A stretch of 64,000 nt of DNA from Pseudomonas putida. Its GTDB lineage: Bacteria > Pseudomonadota > Gammaproteobacteria > Pseudomonadales > Pseudomonadaceae. How positions within the stretch are numbered: position 1 is the stretch's first letter; every line of letters starts with the position of its first letter. The notes under the pieces are model-generated. The model saw only the letters and a list, made by a program, of their open reading frames with translations, did not search any database and was not told where the DNA came from. Below, one piece after another: positions 1 to 9,458 of this stretch. The translations under genes and the position numbers were made by a program. Location of the stretch: positions 3,844,001 through 3,908,000 of the forward strand of contig NZ_CP039371.1 in the NCBI RefSeq assembly GCF_005080685.1, given 5' to 3'.

Positions 1-1
1 G

Positions 2-100
2 CAGGTGGGGTATCAGTCGGTGGCGGCGTTCACCCGGGCGTTTGCCAAGGCCATGGGGGTGCAGCCGGGGGCGTATCGGCGTCAGCATGAGGGGCGGTGA
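2..100 (+). CDS. AraC-family transcriptional regulator, C-terminal end (partial)
   Basis: Only the last 32 codons lie in the window. They read through GYQSVAAFTRAFAKAMG and PGAYRR to a TGA stop. This is the second helix-turn-helix and closing motif of AraC/XylS-type DNA-binding domains (G-Y-x-S-x-x-x-F-x-R-x-F-x-x-x-x-G-x-x-P-x-x-Y-R). The regulated target cannot be told from this fragment. It faces the downstream minus-strand toxin fragment, with a terminator between them. It probably belongs to the flanking host DNA rather than the mobile element. Confidence 0.85.
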   Translation, partial: QVGYQSVAAFTRAFAKAMGVQPGAYRRQHEGR

Positions 101-221
101 TTAAAGCCTAATCAAACGCCGGGCAAAATAACTGCCGCCTCTTTGTACATGTGTTGGTTTGACGAACATTCCCCACCGCACCGGCGTTCTGCTGGACGTT
201 GTCCATCACTCCGTAACAAGG

Positions 222-249
222 AAAAAGCCACTCGAATGAGTGGCTTTCC
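222..249. terminator. Rho-independent terminator, likely bidirectional
   Basis: A 10-bp stem AAAGCCACTC / GAGTGGCTTT with loop GAAT is flanked by an A run on the left and T-rich sequence on the right. It lies between the AraC tail and the convergent toxin fragment and can serve both. Confidence 0.8.
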
Positions 250-386
250 ATTATTAAAGCGAGGATCGGACCTCTCTATTAGCTCTATTGCCTTAAACAA
301 AATGACTTTAGCATGGCCCTTCCTTTTCGATGCGCACCACGCTATTCATTCACGAGTGACCAGGTTACCCCCACTTTATACAACGC

Positions 387-1331
387 CTAGCATAAGCCCC
401 CGCTCTGCAATTCGCTTTGGAATAAATCCTCGTCGAACGGATTGACGTAAGCATGTTTGTTTTTTGCCCACCTGGCCATGATTTTTTCCATGCTATGATC
501 GCCCGGAATAACTTCCACTTTAAAGCTCCCAGGCGCGCACCGATACGTGACTGGATTAAACTTAGGATACGACTTAAGAACCGGCACGTTGTTAGCGTCC
601 CGCACGATGCGTGAACTACTATCTCTCACCCAGTCGACTTTCCTAGGTCGCCACTCGCGAAGAATTGTTTCCTCGCCGACTAGTTCCTTCATCTTATCAA
701 AGCCAACATCAAAAAATTCAGTGTCGCGCATCGGCACGACACGCTCACCTAATAGGCCACACACTTGCATCTCCCCTTCGTACCCTTTGACCTCTGCCTT
801 TAGCGCGTACGCCATATCCCTAGCGAATGTAGAGCCATGTACATCATACGGAGTTGCGGAATGGCACATGTGCAACTTGACCTTTGAATAGGTGCGAATC
901 GGTACGCCGCGGGCTTCGAGAAAATCTATAACAGCTTCTGCCCTCAATGCGCCTGCACCTGTGACACCATAGCCACTTGGCGTACCATGAAGATTGATAA
1001 CCAACCGCGCCACACCCTTATGGACGTCACGGTACACTGTCACGCACCTATCGACGAAAGTATAGTTATCCACCCCAGCCATCGTTTTAGTGAAAAATTG
1101 TTTAGCGCCGACAATATTCTGCCGTGTCCCTGCACCCGCGAGCGCCCTGGAAGCGACACGGCTACCTCCTGACAAGCCAGCCGCCAAGCTAGCCAACCCG
1201 CTGCCAAATGCCAGAACATCGAGTGCAGAAGCAAGTGCCGGGTCACTTTCCTCCAATAAGGCTGATGCGAGGGTCAAGCTGCCTGACGCAGCCCCCAGCG
1301 CGGTGGCCAACACCCCACCGCCTAGGAGCAG
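387..1331 (-). pseudogene. C-terminal fragment of a large toxin with a caspase-like Cys-protease region
   Basis: About 315 codons stay open to an upstream TAA at 1338-1340. The first ATG is at 1313, inside a hydrophobic stretch (ALGAASGSLTLASALL) that is a poor protein start, so the front of the gene is missing. Downstream is a His-Gly motif (INLHGTPSGYG) and about 45 residues later a Cys-His motif (LHMCHSATPY). That is the dyad layout of C80/caspase-like self-processing domains. The arrangement recalls the end of Pseudomonas dermonecrotic/MCF-type toxins; this family match is from memory and moderate. The break coincides with the left end of the recombinase element, so the element or a rearrangement at its end cut the gene. 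A functional product is unlikely. Confidence 0.6.
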
Positions 1332-1334
1332 TCT

Positions 1335-1341
1335 GAATTAC
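1335..1341. repeat. Left terminal inverted repeat of the recombinase element
   Basis: GAATTAC here is the reverse complement of GTAATTC at 8181-8187. The toxin reading frame stops at this point and the HEPN-like reading frame begins here. The match is only 7 bp, so the support is its position exactly at both coding breakpoints rather than its length. Confidence 0.5.
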
Positions 1342-2165
1342 ATTTTATTCAGCTCGCTAAATTTGCGGCGAATGCGCGCGTTAAATTCAATTCTCCGATT
1401 CCTCTGCGCGTAGCAAATGAAAAGATCTTTGACGATGACTTATTCGGCTACTTCCCACCCATTTTGACTTTCAAAGTTTCTACGGATGATGCAGAAGAAC
1501 ACAAGCTAGCGTCGTACGTGAAAGTTATGCTTTACATTGAGCAAGACAAGCCATTTGTACGTTTTCTAAAGGACGATATAATCGAGCTTGCAAGGGCGCT
1601 TCCGCAAAATCATCATGATTGGCTCTTCAGCCAATTATATTCAGTAGTGCGCTCACGCAAAATAGAAAACGTATTCTTAGGGCTATACAAAATTCTTGAG
1701 TTTTTCTTCCCGCTACAAAACGTGCTTGAGCTGAAAGAAAAGATTTCATTTAAAGAATCCAACCTCAATTTGATACGTCATTGTATAGACACTCTACAAT
1801 GGCACATCGGTCATTATAAAGGGGCGCAATCATCTGTAAATTTTGCAAGCCCCCGATTTGCTGAAATTGGCCTCGACAGGACATTTACGCACAAGCCATC
1901 CGAGGCCGGCAACGACAATCCAAGAGCAGACGCTGAAAAGAAATTCAAGATTAAAGCCATGGATTATCTTTCAAATATTCGTCATGACCTCACGCACCAG
2001 AACTTTAGCTACAAGGCATACGAAACAGATGAAATGCTTCGTTGCTGTCAAGCTCTTGTTTCTTACTTAACGGAGGCCTTCTCTCAGTACTCAGCGACAA
2101 TTTCGACCACGCAGCCTCCGGCTACTCAACAACCGTTAGCACTTGAAGACGCGAACCAACTTTAA
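1341..2165 (+). pseudogene. HEPN-like protein, 5' end cut at the element boundary
   Basis: The frame is open from a TAG at 1323-1325 to the stop at 2163-2165. It has no ATG or GTG start; only a TTG at 1464 is available, and convincing coding sequence (for example FDDDLFGYFPP) lies upstream of it. The start has therefore probably been lost. The C-terminal half is helical and contains NIRHDLTHQNF, an R-x4-H motif typical of HEPN RNases, followed by a helix LRCCQALVSYLTEAF. HEPN proteins are common effectors in phage-defence modules, so this may be defence cargo. If the TTG is used, the product has 233 residues. Base composition is AT-richer than the genes after 8200. Confidence 0.5.
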
Positions 2166-2294
2166 GTAAGGGCGATGGGTCCTCCAGCTGAATGAGAGGA
2201 CCCAAAAGGCGTTGCCAGAGCAAAACAAACTCAATCTTCTTCACACTCAAATACTAGAGCCAAATCGCATTTAGGCTCTTTATTTAGCAGCACG

Positions 2295-2798
2295 CTAATC
2301 AAGCATTTCGTCAAGAACCTTCATCAAGGCTGTCGCTATCAAAGCGCTGCCACCCCAAATCGAAATCCACAACCGCAACTCATATACATTTTCAACAATA
2401 AAAACCTCACTCCCTTGTGCCCTCAACCTCTCTGCCAACTTAAAACCATTAACAGCCCTCGGAACTCGAACAGCCCCACCAGACTTAGATAAGTTACTCT
2501 TACTGTAAAAGTCTAGGTAACTCACACAGTCAGTTTCCAGATTAAAATATGCAGAACCTTCAACAGGAATACGGTAAGCGCATATAAATCGCAAGACCGT
2601 ATCGGTCAACTCTCTATTATCAAAACAAGACCAATTATTGGCTCTGTCTTTCTCGTCATCTAGGATCTCGACCAAAACGTCTCTTGCTATAGGCAAAATC
2701 CTAGCTGCGCCGCACTCTGTGCCAGCAAGGCTCTCGATGAGCTCAACCATTTCAAGTCTTGATGGAGGTCTTTCTACACCCCTATTCTTGTTTTTCAT
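2295..2798 (-). CDS. Hypothetical protein (167 aa) of the recombinase element
   Basis: I do not recognise this protein. It begins with a basic stretch (MKNKNRGVERPPSR). The middle is mixed charged and aromatic, and the last 25 residues form one amphipathic or membrane-like helix (WISIWGGSALIATALMKVL). It is divergent from the XRE regulator at 2895, with about 95 bp between the starts, so the two may share a control region and form a regulator-effector pair. It is cargo of the AT-rich element. A toxin or abortive-infection role is speculation. Confidence 0.6.
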   Translation of the reverse strand: MKNKNRGVERPPSRLEMVELIESLAGTECGAARILPIARDVLVEILDDEKDRANNWSCFDNRELTDTVLRFICAYRIPVEGSAYFNLETDCVSYLDFYSKSNLSKSGGAVRVPRAVNGFKLAERLRAQGSEVFIVENVYELRLWISIWGGSALIATALMKVLDEMLD

Positions 2799-2894
2799 AC
2801 GGCTCTATCTAGGGAAAAACACAATCATACTCTATAGAGCATGGTGCGACCACCTTCAAACGTGCTGAATAATCCATTTGAGCGGAATGATCAA

Positions 2895-3164
2895 ATGGAT
2901 ATAAAGTCGGCAATCGGAGAAGTGATAAAAGAAATTAGAGCAGAACAAAAAGTCTCTCAAGAACAGTTAGGCGCAAGTCAGACATATGTGAGTAACGTAG
3001 AAAGCGGCAAAAAACTGATTTCGCTAGATAAACTGGAAGAGTTTGCATGCTCATTGAACACACACCCTCTTGTAATTATTGTGAGGGCTTACGCAAAGGA
3101 CAATAATGACAGCCTAGCTCAAGAGCTACTCGATTTACTTAGACGCAACTCTCGGCATGATTAA
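2895..3164 (+). CDS. XRE-family helix-turn-helix regulator (89 aa)
   Basis: The Cro/C1-type HTH spans about residues 5-60. It shows IGEVIKEIRAEQKVSQEQLG, then YVSNVESGKK, then the ISLDKLEEFACSL helix. I chose the ATG at 2895 because the HTH normally begins within the first ten residues; the open frame extends 18 codons further upstream without a better start. It probably controls itself and the divergent gene at 2798. Its end overlaps, tail to tail, the end of the HTH/coiled-coil gene at 3161. Confidence 0.75.
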   Translation: MDIKSAIGEVIKEIRAEQKVSQEQLGASQTYVSNVESGKKLISLDKLEEFACSLNTHPLVIIVRAYAKDNNDSLAQELLDLLRRNSRHD

Positions 3165-3583
3165 CTCTTATCAACCGCCCTCAAGTTTGGACGTCGACTC
3201 TTATTCAACTCGCTTTCTAAGAACTCAATCTTCAATTTCAAGCTCTCAATATCATCTTGATGACTCGACTTCATTTCTGAGATTTCAGACAACTGAGATG
3301 AGCATAGATTTGTTAGCGTCAATACCATGCTTTCCAGCTCCTTCACTTTAAGCGAGAGCTTTTGTGCTTTCAACATAATATTAGGCTGCACCGGCTTACT
3401 AGGACCATGCCTAATTTCTCTCACCCGCGAAACTATGTCAGGATAATACTTATAAATAGTTGACCTACTTACGCCGACAATCGAAGACAACGAAGAAAGC
3501 GTAACATCCTGGCAGTTATCATGAACTAATCTTTCTAAAGCACAAATTAAGCTCTCTCGCACATTCACTTCAATCTTCCTCAC
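3161..3583 (-). CDS. Small HTH plus coiled-coil protein of the recombinase operon (TnpC-like)
   Basis: A TetR-like HTH occupies about residues 20-55 (LSSLSSIVGVSRSTIYKYY). Heptad-like coiled coil follows from about residue 70 to the end, rich in Lys, Glu, Leu and Ser. Small HTH/coiled-coil partners of this size accompany Tn554-type recombinase sets (TnpC) and other multi-recombinase elements, where they affect frequency or orientation of transposition. The start overlaps the end of the third recombinase by 14 nt, so it is the last gene of the four-gene operon. Assignment rests on architecture and context only. Confidence 0.55.
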   Translation of the reverse strand: MRKIEVNVRESLICALERLVHDNCQDVTLSSLSSIVGVSRSTIYKYYPDIVSRVREIRHGPSKPVQPNIMLKAQKLSLKVKELESMVLTLTNLCSSQLSEISEMKSSHQDDIESLKLKIEFLESELNKSRRPNLRAVDKS

Positions 3584-5438
3584 TCAGGGAATCTAGGACC
3601 TTCAAGCCTTCATTTAACCGCTGTTCCAGAACCGCTCTGGCCTGAACAGATATATTTTTCTGCCTCAAGATCGTAACGCTATCGTCTACATAATTTTGCC
3701 ACCAGCCTCTATTTCGACTAGTAGAAATGAAGTTGCTACAACCCACACACACAGATGGGCTCCTATTAATGGGATTAGGCTGCTCCTTATCTCCATCGCA
3801 AGCGCTGGTCTCTTGCCTGTACAGGCACACTCCCCAATCGCAGGGCACAAGAATTGTGCCTTTTGCTAAAAGTTTTTTTACATCATTTGTGCTGACCAAT
3901 TTTCCCAAGAATTTCTTAACCTGCGACAAACGCTCACCTCCTCCAGCACCAATATAGACACTTTCGGGGTTTGTTCCTCGTAGGGCCCGAGCTACGCTGT
4001 TAATTTCCTCAGACAGTTCTTCTGCGATGATCCTTTTGAACTCTCCATCTGGCTGGGCATAGCTGTAATCAACGCTATAAGGGGTAGCGTGAGAAAATTG
4101 AATAGCTAAATCAGCTAGGTTTCGTCTGTCTCGCTTTGCTGCAAATCGAGCGAAATGCTTCCGACCTTGGTGAGTGTGTATTCTGCCCGCCCATCCGGTA
4201 GCTCCCTCAAGATCAATGAATTCTGAAAACTCAGTTAACCTGGAGTTAAATTAGCTTGCAGATAGAATACTTGGCACTTTACTTAGATTGAAAGCCATCA
4301 GCGAATTACCGCCAGCAACCAACCACAAACTGTCTATACCACCTAGTTCTCTGTAAGGCGCAGTTAATTTCGTTAGTACTTTGAAGGCTTTACTCGCCGC
4401 TGGTGAGATCACCCAAGGAACCTCGCCGGAAACTTCCATATTTTGCTTTGCATACATCCTAAAATTACGTTTAGATCGAGCCGCATGATAATATTCAAGA
4501 ACCTCGCCTGATGAGTGCTGAACACTTCTAATGCTAGTGGACGTAGCACGCCTAATCTCACTAACCCTGGCGCCTACTGTGTAGGAAATGACGATAAAGC
4601 AAGCGGTGACTAACTGTTTACGAAGATATGCAACGTGTAGAGGGTTACACGCTGAAAAACTTTTTAATTCTGGTATTCGGACACATTGGCTAAACGCCTC
4701 GCCCGATATGGCATTTTTTCCATATGGCGATATCTTCTTCCTGGTTGTATTTCCACGCTCTATAGCATCCTGAATACCTAAGAAGTATTTAGTAAAGATC
4801 CTAGTTATGTCCGGCCCTAGGTCCTCTACAATCTCTATTGATCGTTTTAGAATATGGAGCGCTACAGGCTCTGGCGGGGCCTCCCAGAAAGACTTGTTCC
4901 TACCGTTCAGCTGTATGCGCCTCTGTTGTCTCGGCGGAAAGGGATCGACGGCTAAGCCGGTACCTACCTTTGCCTTCAAGTAATAGAGCAGCCTAATCGC
5001 GTTCATCCTCGAGGCCAGCGTAGAAGCTGATAATTTCCCCCCTCGCGAAACCCTGTCACACATGCTAGAAAATATCGATTGAGCTTTACGTGCCGTAATT
5101 ATGCTTAGCTCATGCTCTCCAGCCCGCTGCGCTTCGGTTAGAAAGGCTGAAATCATATATACTTTAGTTTTAATAGTACTAGGAGCATTTTTACTGGCAC
5201 CAAGCCCAACGAACAAACATCCTGCTATTTTCTTAAGAATCAGTAGATATTTTTCGCTTAATTTATCTTCAGACTCATTTTTCGCGTATGACGACCAATC
5301 GAGATAGACTTTCTTATCCGCCGCCGAATCTATTGTCGAATTCAAAACCCATACACCGGCATTAAAATCAACTCCGAAGATCAACATCAATGCCGAAAGA
5401 GGGTTCGATAATTCAGGCTCGTTATTTCTATGAAGCAT
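3570..5438 (-). pseudogene. Third tyrosine recombinase, interrupted by one in-frame TAA
   Basis: The 395-codon first part ends with TAA at 4253-4251. The same frame then stays open for 226 more codons and carries the missing catalytic parts. Before the stop is the box I arginine (VGARVSEIR). After it are an HxxR box (HTHQGRKHF) and a tyrosine region (SHATPYSVDYSY), then a C-terminal region with Cys residues (VPCDWGVC, ACDGD, VCVGC) that may bind zinc. The uninterrupted protein would be about 622 residues, typical of the large member of a recombinase trio. As written, the enzyme lacks HxxR and Tyr and would be inactive unless the stop is read through or is a sequence error. Only 1 nt separates it from the second recombinase. 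Confidence 0.8.
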
Positions 5439-5439
5439 A

Positions 5440-7020
5440 TTAGTACATTCTCGGCAGATCTGGAGTTTCGGAGATTAATGCTTCCGCCTTCGCAATAACT
5501 CCTTTGGTTATTTTTGGTATAATCTCCCCTCTAATAAGTTCAAGAGTTGACTTATAAACATGGTTGAATCTTACAATTTTGTCAGCTTGTAGCGCAGATG
5601 ATGACTCCATCTCCTCTAGAAACAACTTAGACTTCAGGATACGTGCGACGTACCGTGGGTCATCTATGATCACAAGCGCATTCTTGCACACAGCACAATT
5701 GGTAAACTCTAAGCAATCTTTAGCTTCTGACTCACGACCACAAGAAAAACCAAATAGTGTTTGTGGAAGTTTATCAGCCTCGACTACCGTGGCTATACGT
5801 ATCATCTCACCTTGTATTTTTGAAATTCTTTCAAAAGCTTTGTGATGATTTTCTCTAGGATTTATATATCTTAGTACGGTCGACAAACCATTATGCTGTA
5901 GCATATGTGCAACATGTGCTTGTGAGCGATGCTTTCCATTCATAAGCTCAGCGATGCTTTTCCGAATATCCACAAAGCTAAATTTATGTAATGAGTATTC
6001 GGCCCTGAACTTTGTTAGTTGATCGTGTATTCCCTGGATGCTAACCCTTTTGACCTTGCTGCCTGATCTTGTGATGAAAAGTAAATCCTCGTCTACACCC
6101 GCAATTCTTCGTATGTTTTCTGTACCGCTCAAAGTCAAGTCCACAAGTGCTGCGATTGAAAACTGGCCTTGTTTTAGGAAGGACACGCGCTGCTCATTAG
6201 AAGCTCGTGGCTTATCCCATGATACGATTGATAGGGAGTTATCCGTAGGGTGAGACTCAACACAGTTAGTTTTAATTTCAAGTAGCGATATCGGGTTTGC
6301 TGCAGTCTCAATCATCATCAGAAGATAAATTGGAAGTATGCTTCTTGGATTCAGCTCACGAAAGGCCTGGAGACGACGTAAACCCACGTGCGATAGTCGA
6401 CTTGTACCTGGCTGTGCAAGCTGTCGCTGGGACCAGACCCCGTTACTTTCTAGGTTGATAAGGAACTTTAGACTTTGCACATCGTTTTCAGTGAGTTCGG
6501 AATGCTTAACTTTCCCGCCTTCCAAAATTGTTCGCCTCACTTCCAACCTTGACCTAATCTGGGAGATTTCTTTTTTACATATGCGAACAATTTCTGCCAA
6601 CTCCTCAGGGCCAATATACTTAGAACGTGAGGATTTCAACTCCCTTGTAAATTTTCTATATTCATACTGCTGACTTGACCATATCTTATTATCGCTATGT
6701 TCGGACAACCACCTAACCATACGACTCACAAAATTGTAGTGACTTTGGCAGGTTCCCAATAGCAGCTGCTGCTCCTCTAATGTCCCAAAGTTCCTAAGCA
6801 TTTGGCTAGAAAAATCTGTATTACCCTCTATGTAATCTAAAAACTTTCTTACTGACCTCCAAGCTTGTCGCCTACTTCTGGCTTTGTATGCTCCTGTGAG
6901 ATCAATGAACGCGGACCGAAGATCCAGCAGGAGTTCTTGCGACACCCCCCATGCGGCGAAATCATATATATCGTCTCTCTTTCTATTTTCGTCAAAAAAA
7001 AATGCTTGAAGTTCGCTCAT
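5440..7020 (-). CDS. Second tyrosine recombinase of the trio (526 aa, degenerate box I)
   Basis: The C-terminal catalytic half is recognisable by VAHMLQHNGLSTVLRYI, which matches the LGH...Y box with the nucleophilic Tyr in LRYI. The preceding FVDIRKSIAELM sits where HxxR is expected. The box I region reads IETAANPISLLEI, with Asn in place of the usual Arg, a degeneracy typical of the middle or large members of multi-recombinase elements. After the Tyr is a Cys-rich segment (FSCGRESEAKDC, NCAVCK) that may bind zinc. Its ATG overlaps the stop of the first recombinase (ATGA at 7017-7020), showing translational coupling. It probably works in a complex with the other two. Confidence 0.8.
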   Translation of the reverse strand: MSELQAFFFDENRKRDDIYDFAAWGVSQELLLDLRSAFIDLTGAYKARSRRQAWRSVRKFLDYIEGNTDFSSQMLRNFGTLEEQQLLLGTCQSHYNFVSRMVRWLSEHSDNKIWSSQQYEYRKFTRELKSSRSKYIGPEELAEIVRICKKEISQIRSRLEVRRTILEGGKVKHSELTENDVQSLKFLINLESNGVWSQRQLAQPGTSRLSHVGLRRLQAFRELNPRSILPIYLLMMIETAANPISLLEIKTNCVESHPTDNSLSIVSWDKPRASNEQRVSFLKQGQFSIAALVDLTLSGTENIRRIAGVDEDLLFITRSGSKVKRVSIQGIHDQLTKFRAEYSLHKFSFVDIRKSIAELMNGKHRSQAHVAHMLQHNGLSTVLRYINPRENHHKAFERISKIQGEMIRIATVVEADKLPQTLFGFSCGRESEAKDCLEFTNCAVCKNALVIIDDPRYVARILKSKLFLEEMESSSALQADKIVRFNHVYKSTLELIRGEIIPKITKGVIAKAEALISETPDLPRMY

Positions 7021-8150
7021 CCTTCATATTCTCTAAACACGTTCGCATAATCTTCAATTAGCCCTGTGACGTTTATATGCCTACCCTTGATATTCTCCAA
7101 ATACATCTGCGTCGTGTCTGAGCTAGCATGCCCTAGAAGACCTTGAATGATTTTGAGAGGATCGAGATGGTGAGTATCTTTTACCGGCTGCAACCGACTC
7201 TCTAGGTGAGTGGCAAATGTGGCTCTAGTTTGATGAGGGTTTGATTTTATGTTTTTCGCCGCACACCCCCTTTTGAATGCAGAGTAGTAGCAACCTCTAG
7301 TTACGTATTGGCCCCTAGAATTAAGGAATAGCTTTTCTTCTGAATCGGAATTTATCGAGGGAGTTAGGCATCTTTCAACCAGTATGTAGCTAATTGTTTC
7401 TTCAGTTACCAATCCTGGGACATACACACTCTGTTTTCGCCCGCCCTTGACTTCAACTTCGATAAACCCGTGCCCCCCTGCCTCAGCTAATCTATTAAAT
7501 TGACTCAGCTCTAGGTTCAACACACTGCTGATTCTCATGCCTGTGCATACACACCAAAGAAATACTAACCTGTGCACACCTTTGAGCTGACTATAGATCT
7601 CAGCGCAGCTTTCCAGGGTTAATGCTCTAGCACCTTTCCTGTCTGCATTAACTCTAAGTCTGACGGTTCGTGATCTCGATCTTTCAATATTACTTTTTGC
7701 TTGAACACTTCCATGGCTACGATATTGCTCTGACCACCAATATCGATAGAATTCCACAACAACATTAATGCGTAGATTTACCGTTGCCGCGCTCAGAGAC
7801 TTTCTGGAAGTGCCTCCACTGGATTTCATATAGTTTCTATAGCCAACTATATTCCGCACCGACACGCTCTTCCATTCTAGATCTTCACCTTCCAAATAGA
7901 CGAACCAATGCTGAAGGCTCTCAGAGTACGTTCGGATCGAATTTAGTGACTTGTAGCTCCCGAGATAAAACATTTTTTCATGAAGAAAATCGTGAACCTC
8001 AAAAACTGGCTTTCCATCAACTCCCAACAAAAATGGCAGTCGAACTTCGCTTGTTTCACAATGATTAAAGCTTGCTAACTCAAGACCAGCTTTTTCAATA
8101 TTCCTTTTTGCTTCAGCGTACGACTGAAACTTCGGCTTCATTAATCTCAT
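7017..8150 (-). CDS. First tyrosine recombinase of the trio (377 aa, complete catalytic set)
   Basis: A SAM-like core-binding domain lies in about residues 40-150. The catalytic domain follows with box I arginine (CTGMRISSVLNLE), the HxxR box (PHQTRATFATHL) and the LGH...Y box (LLGHASSDTTQMYLEN). All hallmark residues are present, so it should be an active site-specific recombinase. It is the promoter-proximal gene of the operon and starts only about 30 bp from the right inverted repeat at 8181, as expected for integrase genes next to an element end. Comparable sets are Tn554 TnpA/B/C, recombinase-in-trio (RIT) elements and possibly gamma-mobile-trio elements; I cannot decide between these. 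Confidence 0.85.
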   Translation of the reverse strand: MRLMKPKFQSYAEAKRNIEKAGLELASFNHCETSEVRLPFLLGVDGKPVFEVHDFLHEKMFYLGSYKSLNSIRTYSESLQHWFVYLEGEDLEWKSVSVRNIVGYRNYMKSSGGTSRKSLSAATVNLRINVVVEFYRYWWSEQYRSHGSVQAKSNIERSRSRTVRLRVNADRKGARALTLESCAEIYSQLKGVHRLVFLWCVCTGMRISSVLNLELSQFNRLAEAGGHGFIEVEVKGGRKQSVYVPGLVTEETISYILVERCLTPSINSDSEEKLFLNSRGQYVTRGCYYSAFKRGCAAKNIKSNPHQTRATFATHLESRLQPVKDTHHLDPLKIIQGLLGHASSDTTQMYLENIKGRHINVTGLIEDYANVFREYEG

Positions 8151-8180
8151 CGTGCCTCCCTAAGGTCCACAGTGTAGCCC

Positions 8181-8187
8181 GTAATTC
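8181..8187. repeat. Right terminal inverted repeat of the recombinase element
   Basis: GTAATTC is the reverse complement of the left-end GAATTAC at 1335-1341. A few bases later (from about 8190) the methyltransferase reading frame resumes in the middle of a conserved block, so the element ends here. Confidence 0.5.
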
Positions 8188-8189
8188 TA

Positions 8190-9458
8190 ATCAAGCAGAT
8201 TCAGCAATGGGGGCCAATGATCGCCAAGCGAGACAAGGCTACCGGCCGAGTCATCAAGGTAGACGGCACGGTAGCGGATGTGGGTGAGCGGGTGCCGCGC
8301 CACGAGCAGTTCTTGATCCCGGATCCCAAGCGCAAGGGGCGTACCTGGCGCCACTTCCTGGGGGAGCTGCAGCGCCTGGGCTACGCGGTCAACTACTGGG
8401 TGGAGCGCAATTGCGACTATGGCGATCCGACCACCCGCGAACGCCTGTATATGATTGCCACCGCCGATGGACAGAAGCCCGTGGCGCCGCCAAAGACGCA
8501 CGCGGCCAAACCGGCCAAGGGACAGAAACCCTACCGGACCGCCGCTGAATGCCTCGACTTCAGCGACATGGGAACTTCAATCTTCACCCGCAAACGCCCA
8601 CTGGCAGAAAAGACCCTCCAGCGTCTCGCCAAAGGAATGGTGCGCGAGGTCCTGGATAGAGACCAGCCATTCACGGTGGCCGCCACACACGCCGCCTCAG
8701 CAGCGCAACGAAGTGACTCGAGGCCGGCCAGTTCGGTACTGACCCCGTTCATGACGGAACACGCCAACGGCTCCCGGCAGCGGGTATTCGCCGCGGACAA
8801 AGCGCTCCCGACTATATGCGCTGGGGTCAAGGGCGGCCATTTTTCCCTGGTGTCGCCGGTGCTCATTCAATGCAATGGCGGAAAGAACACGACCGCCGCT
8901 CACAGCGTTTTGAAGAGCATGAGCACCATCACCACCAAGGGCAGCCAGCAGCAACTGGCCGCAGCCCACCTGGTCCATCTTGTTGATCACCTTGAGGCTG
9001 GCGCGGCCAAAGACAGTGCTGGCGCCAGCAACAACGACTGGGCCGAGGAATGGTCACTGAATCCTGAGCATTTGGCGGGAGCGTTGCGCGTATCTGATTT
9101 CCTGACGCGCTACCACCACGCTGCCGCACATAAGGCGGCCGCGAACGACAGCCCGGCGACCACCATGACGACCAAGGAGCGGCTGGCCCTGGTCACAGTT
9201 TGGATCAATGGAAGTCCCTGGGTCATGGTGGATCTCTACCAACGCATGCTACGCCCGCGCGAGCTCTACCTGGCGCAGGGTTTCCCGGAAACGTACCAGA
9301 TTGCCCACGGCCACGACGGCAAACCGTTCACCATCACAGAACAAACTCACATGTGCGGCAATAGCGTCAGCCCCGGGACGATGGCCGCCTTCTCCAAGGT
9401 CAATGACCCGTGGAAATACCGTCTGTTAAACCGGCAGGATTGTCAGGAGGCAGCATGA
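8190..9458 (+). pseudogene. DNA (cytosine-5)-methyltransferase, N-terminus missing
   Basis: The frame opens just inside the breakpoint and reads IKQIQQWGPMIAKRD, the segment that normally follows the ENV motif VI of C5-methyltransferases. Retained are the motif VIII region (DYGDPTTRERLYMIA), motif IX (RMLRPRELYLAQGFP) and motif X (CGNSVSPGTM). Motifs I to IV, including the SAM site and the catalytic PC, are absent, so the product cannot methylate DNA. The first ATG of the remnant is at 8217. Its stop overlaps the start of the next gene (ATGA), so it still belongs to a phage-like gene pair. Confidence 0.85.

Noticed and set aside
250..330. A tRNA next to the terminator at the left edge
   Set aside because: No cloverleaf or TTCGANNC T-arm could be formed.
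8680..9130. Deciding that the methyltransferase remnant is functional
   Set aside because: Motifs I-IV are missing, so the retained target-recognition region and motifs VIII-X cannot act alone.
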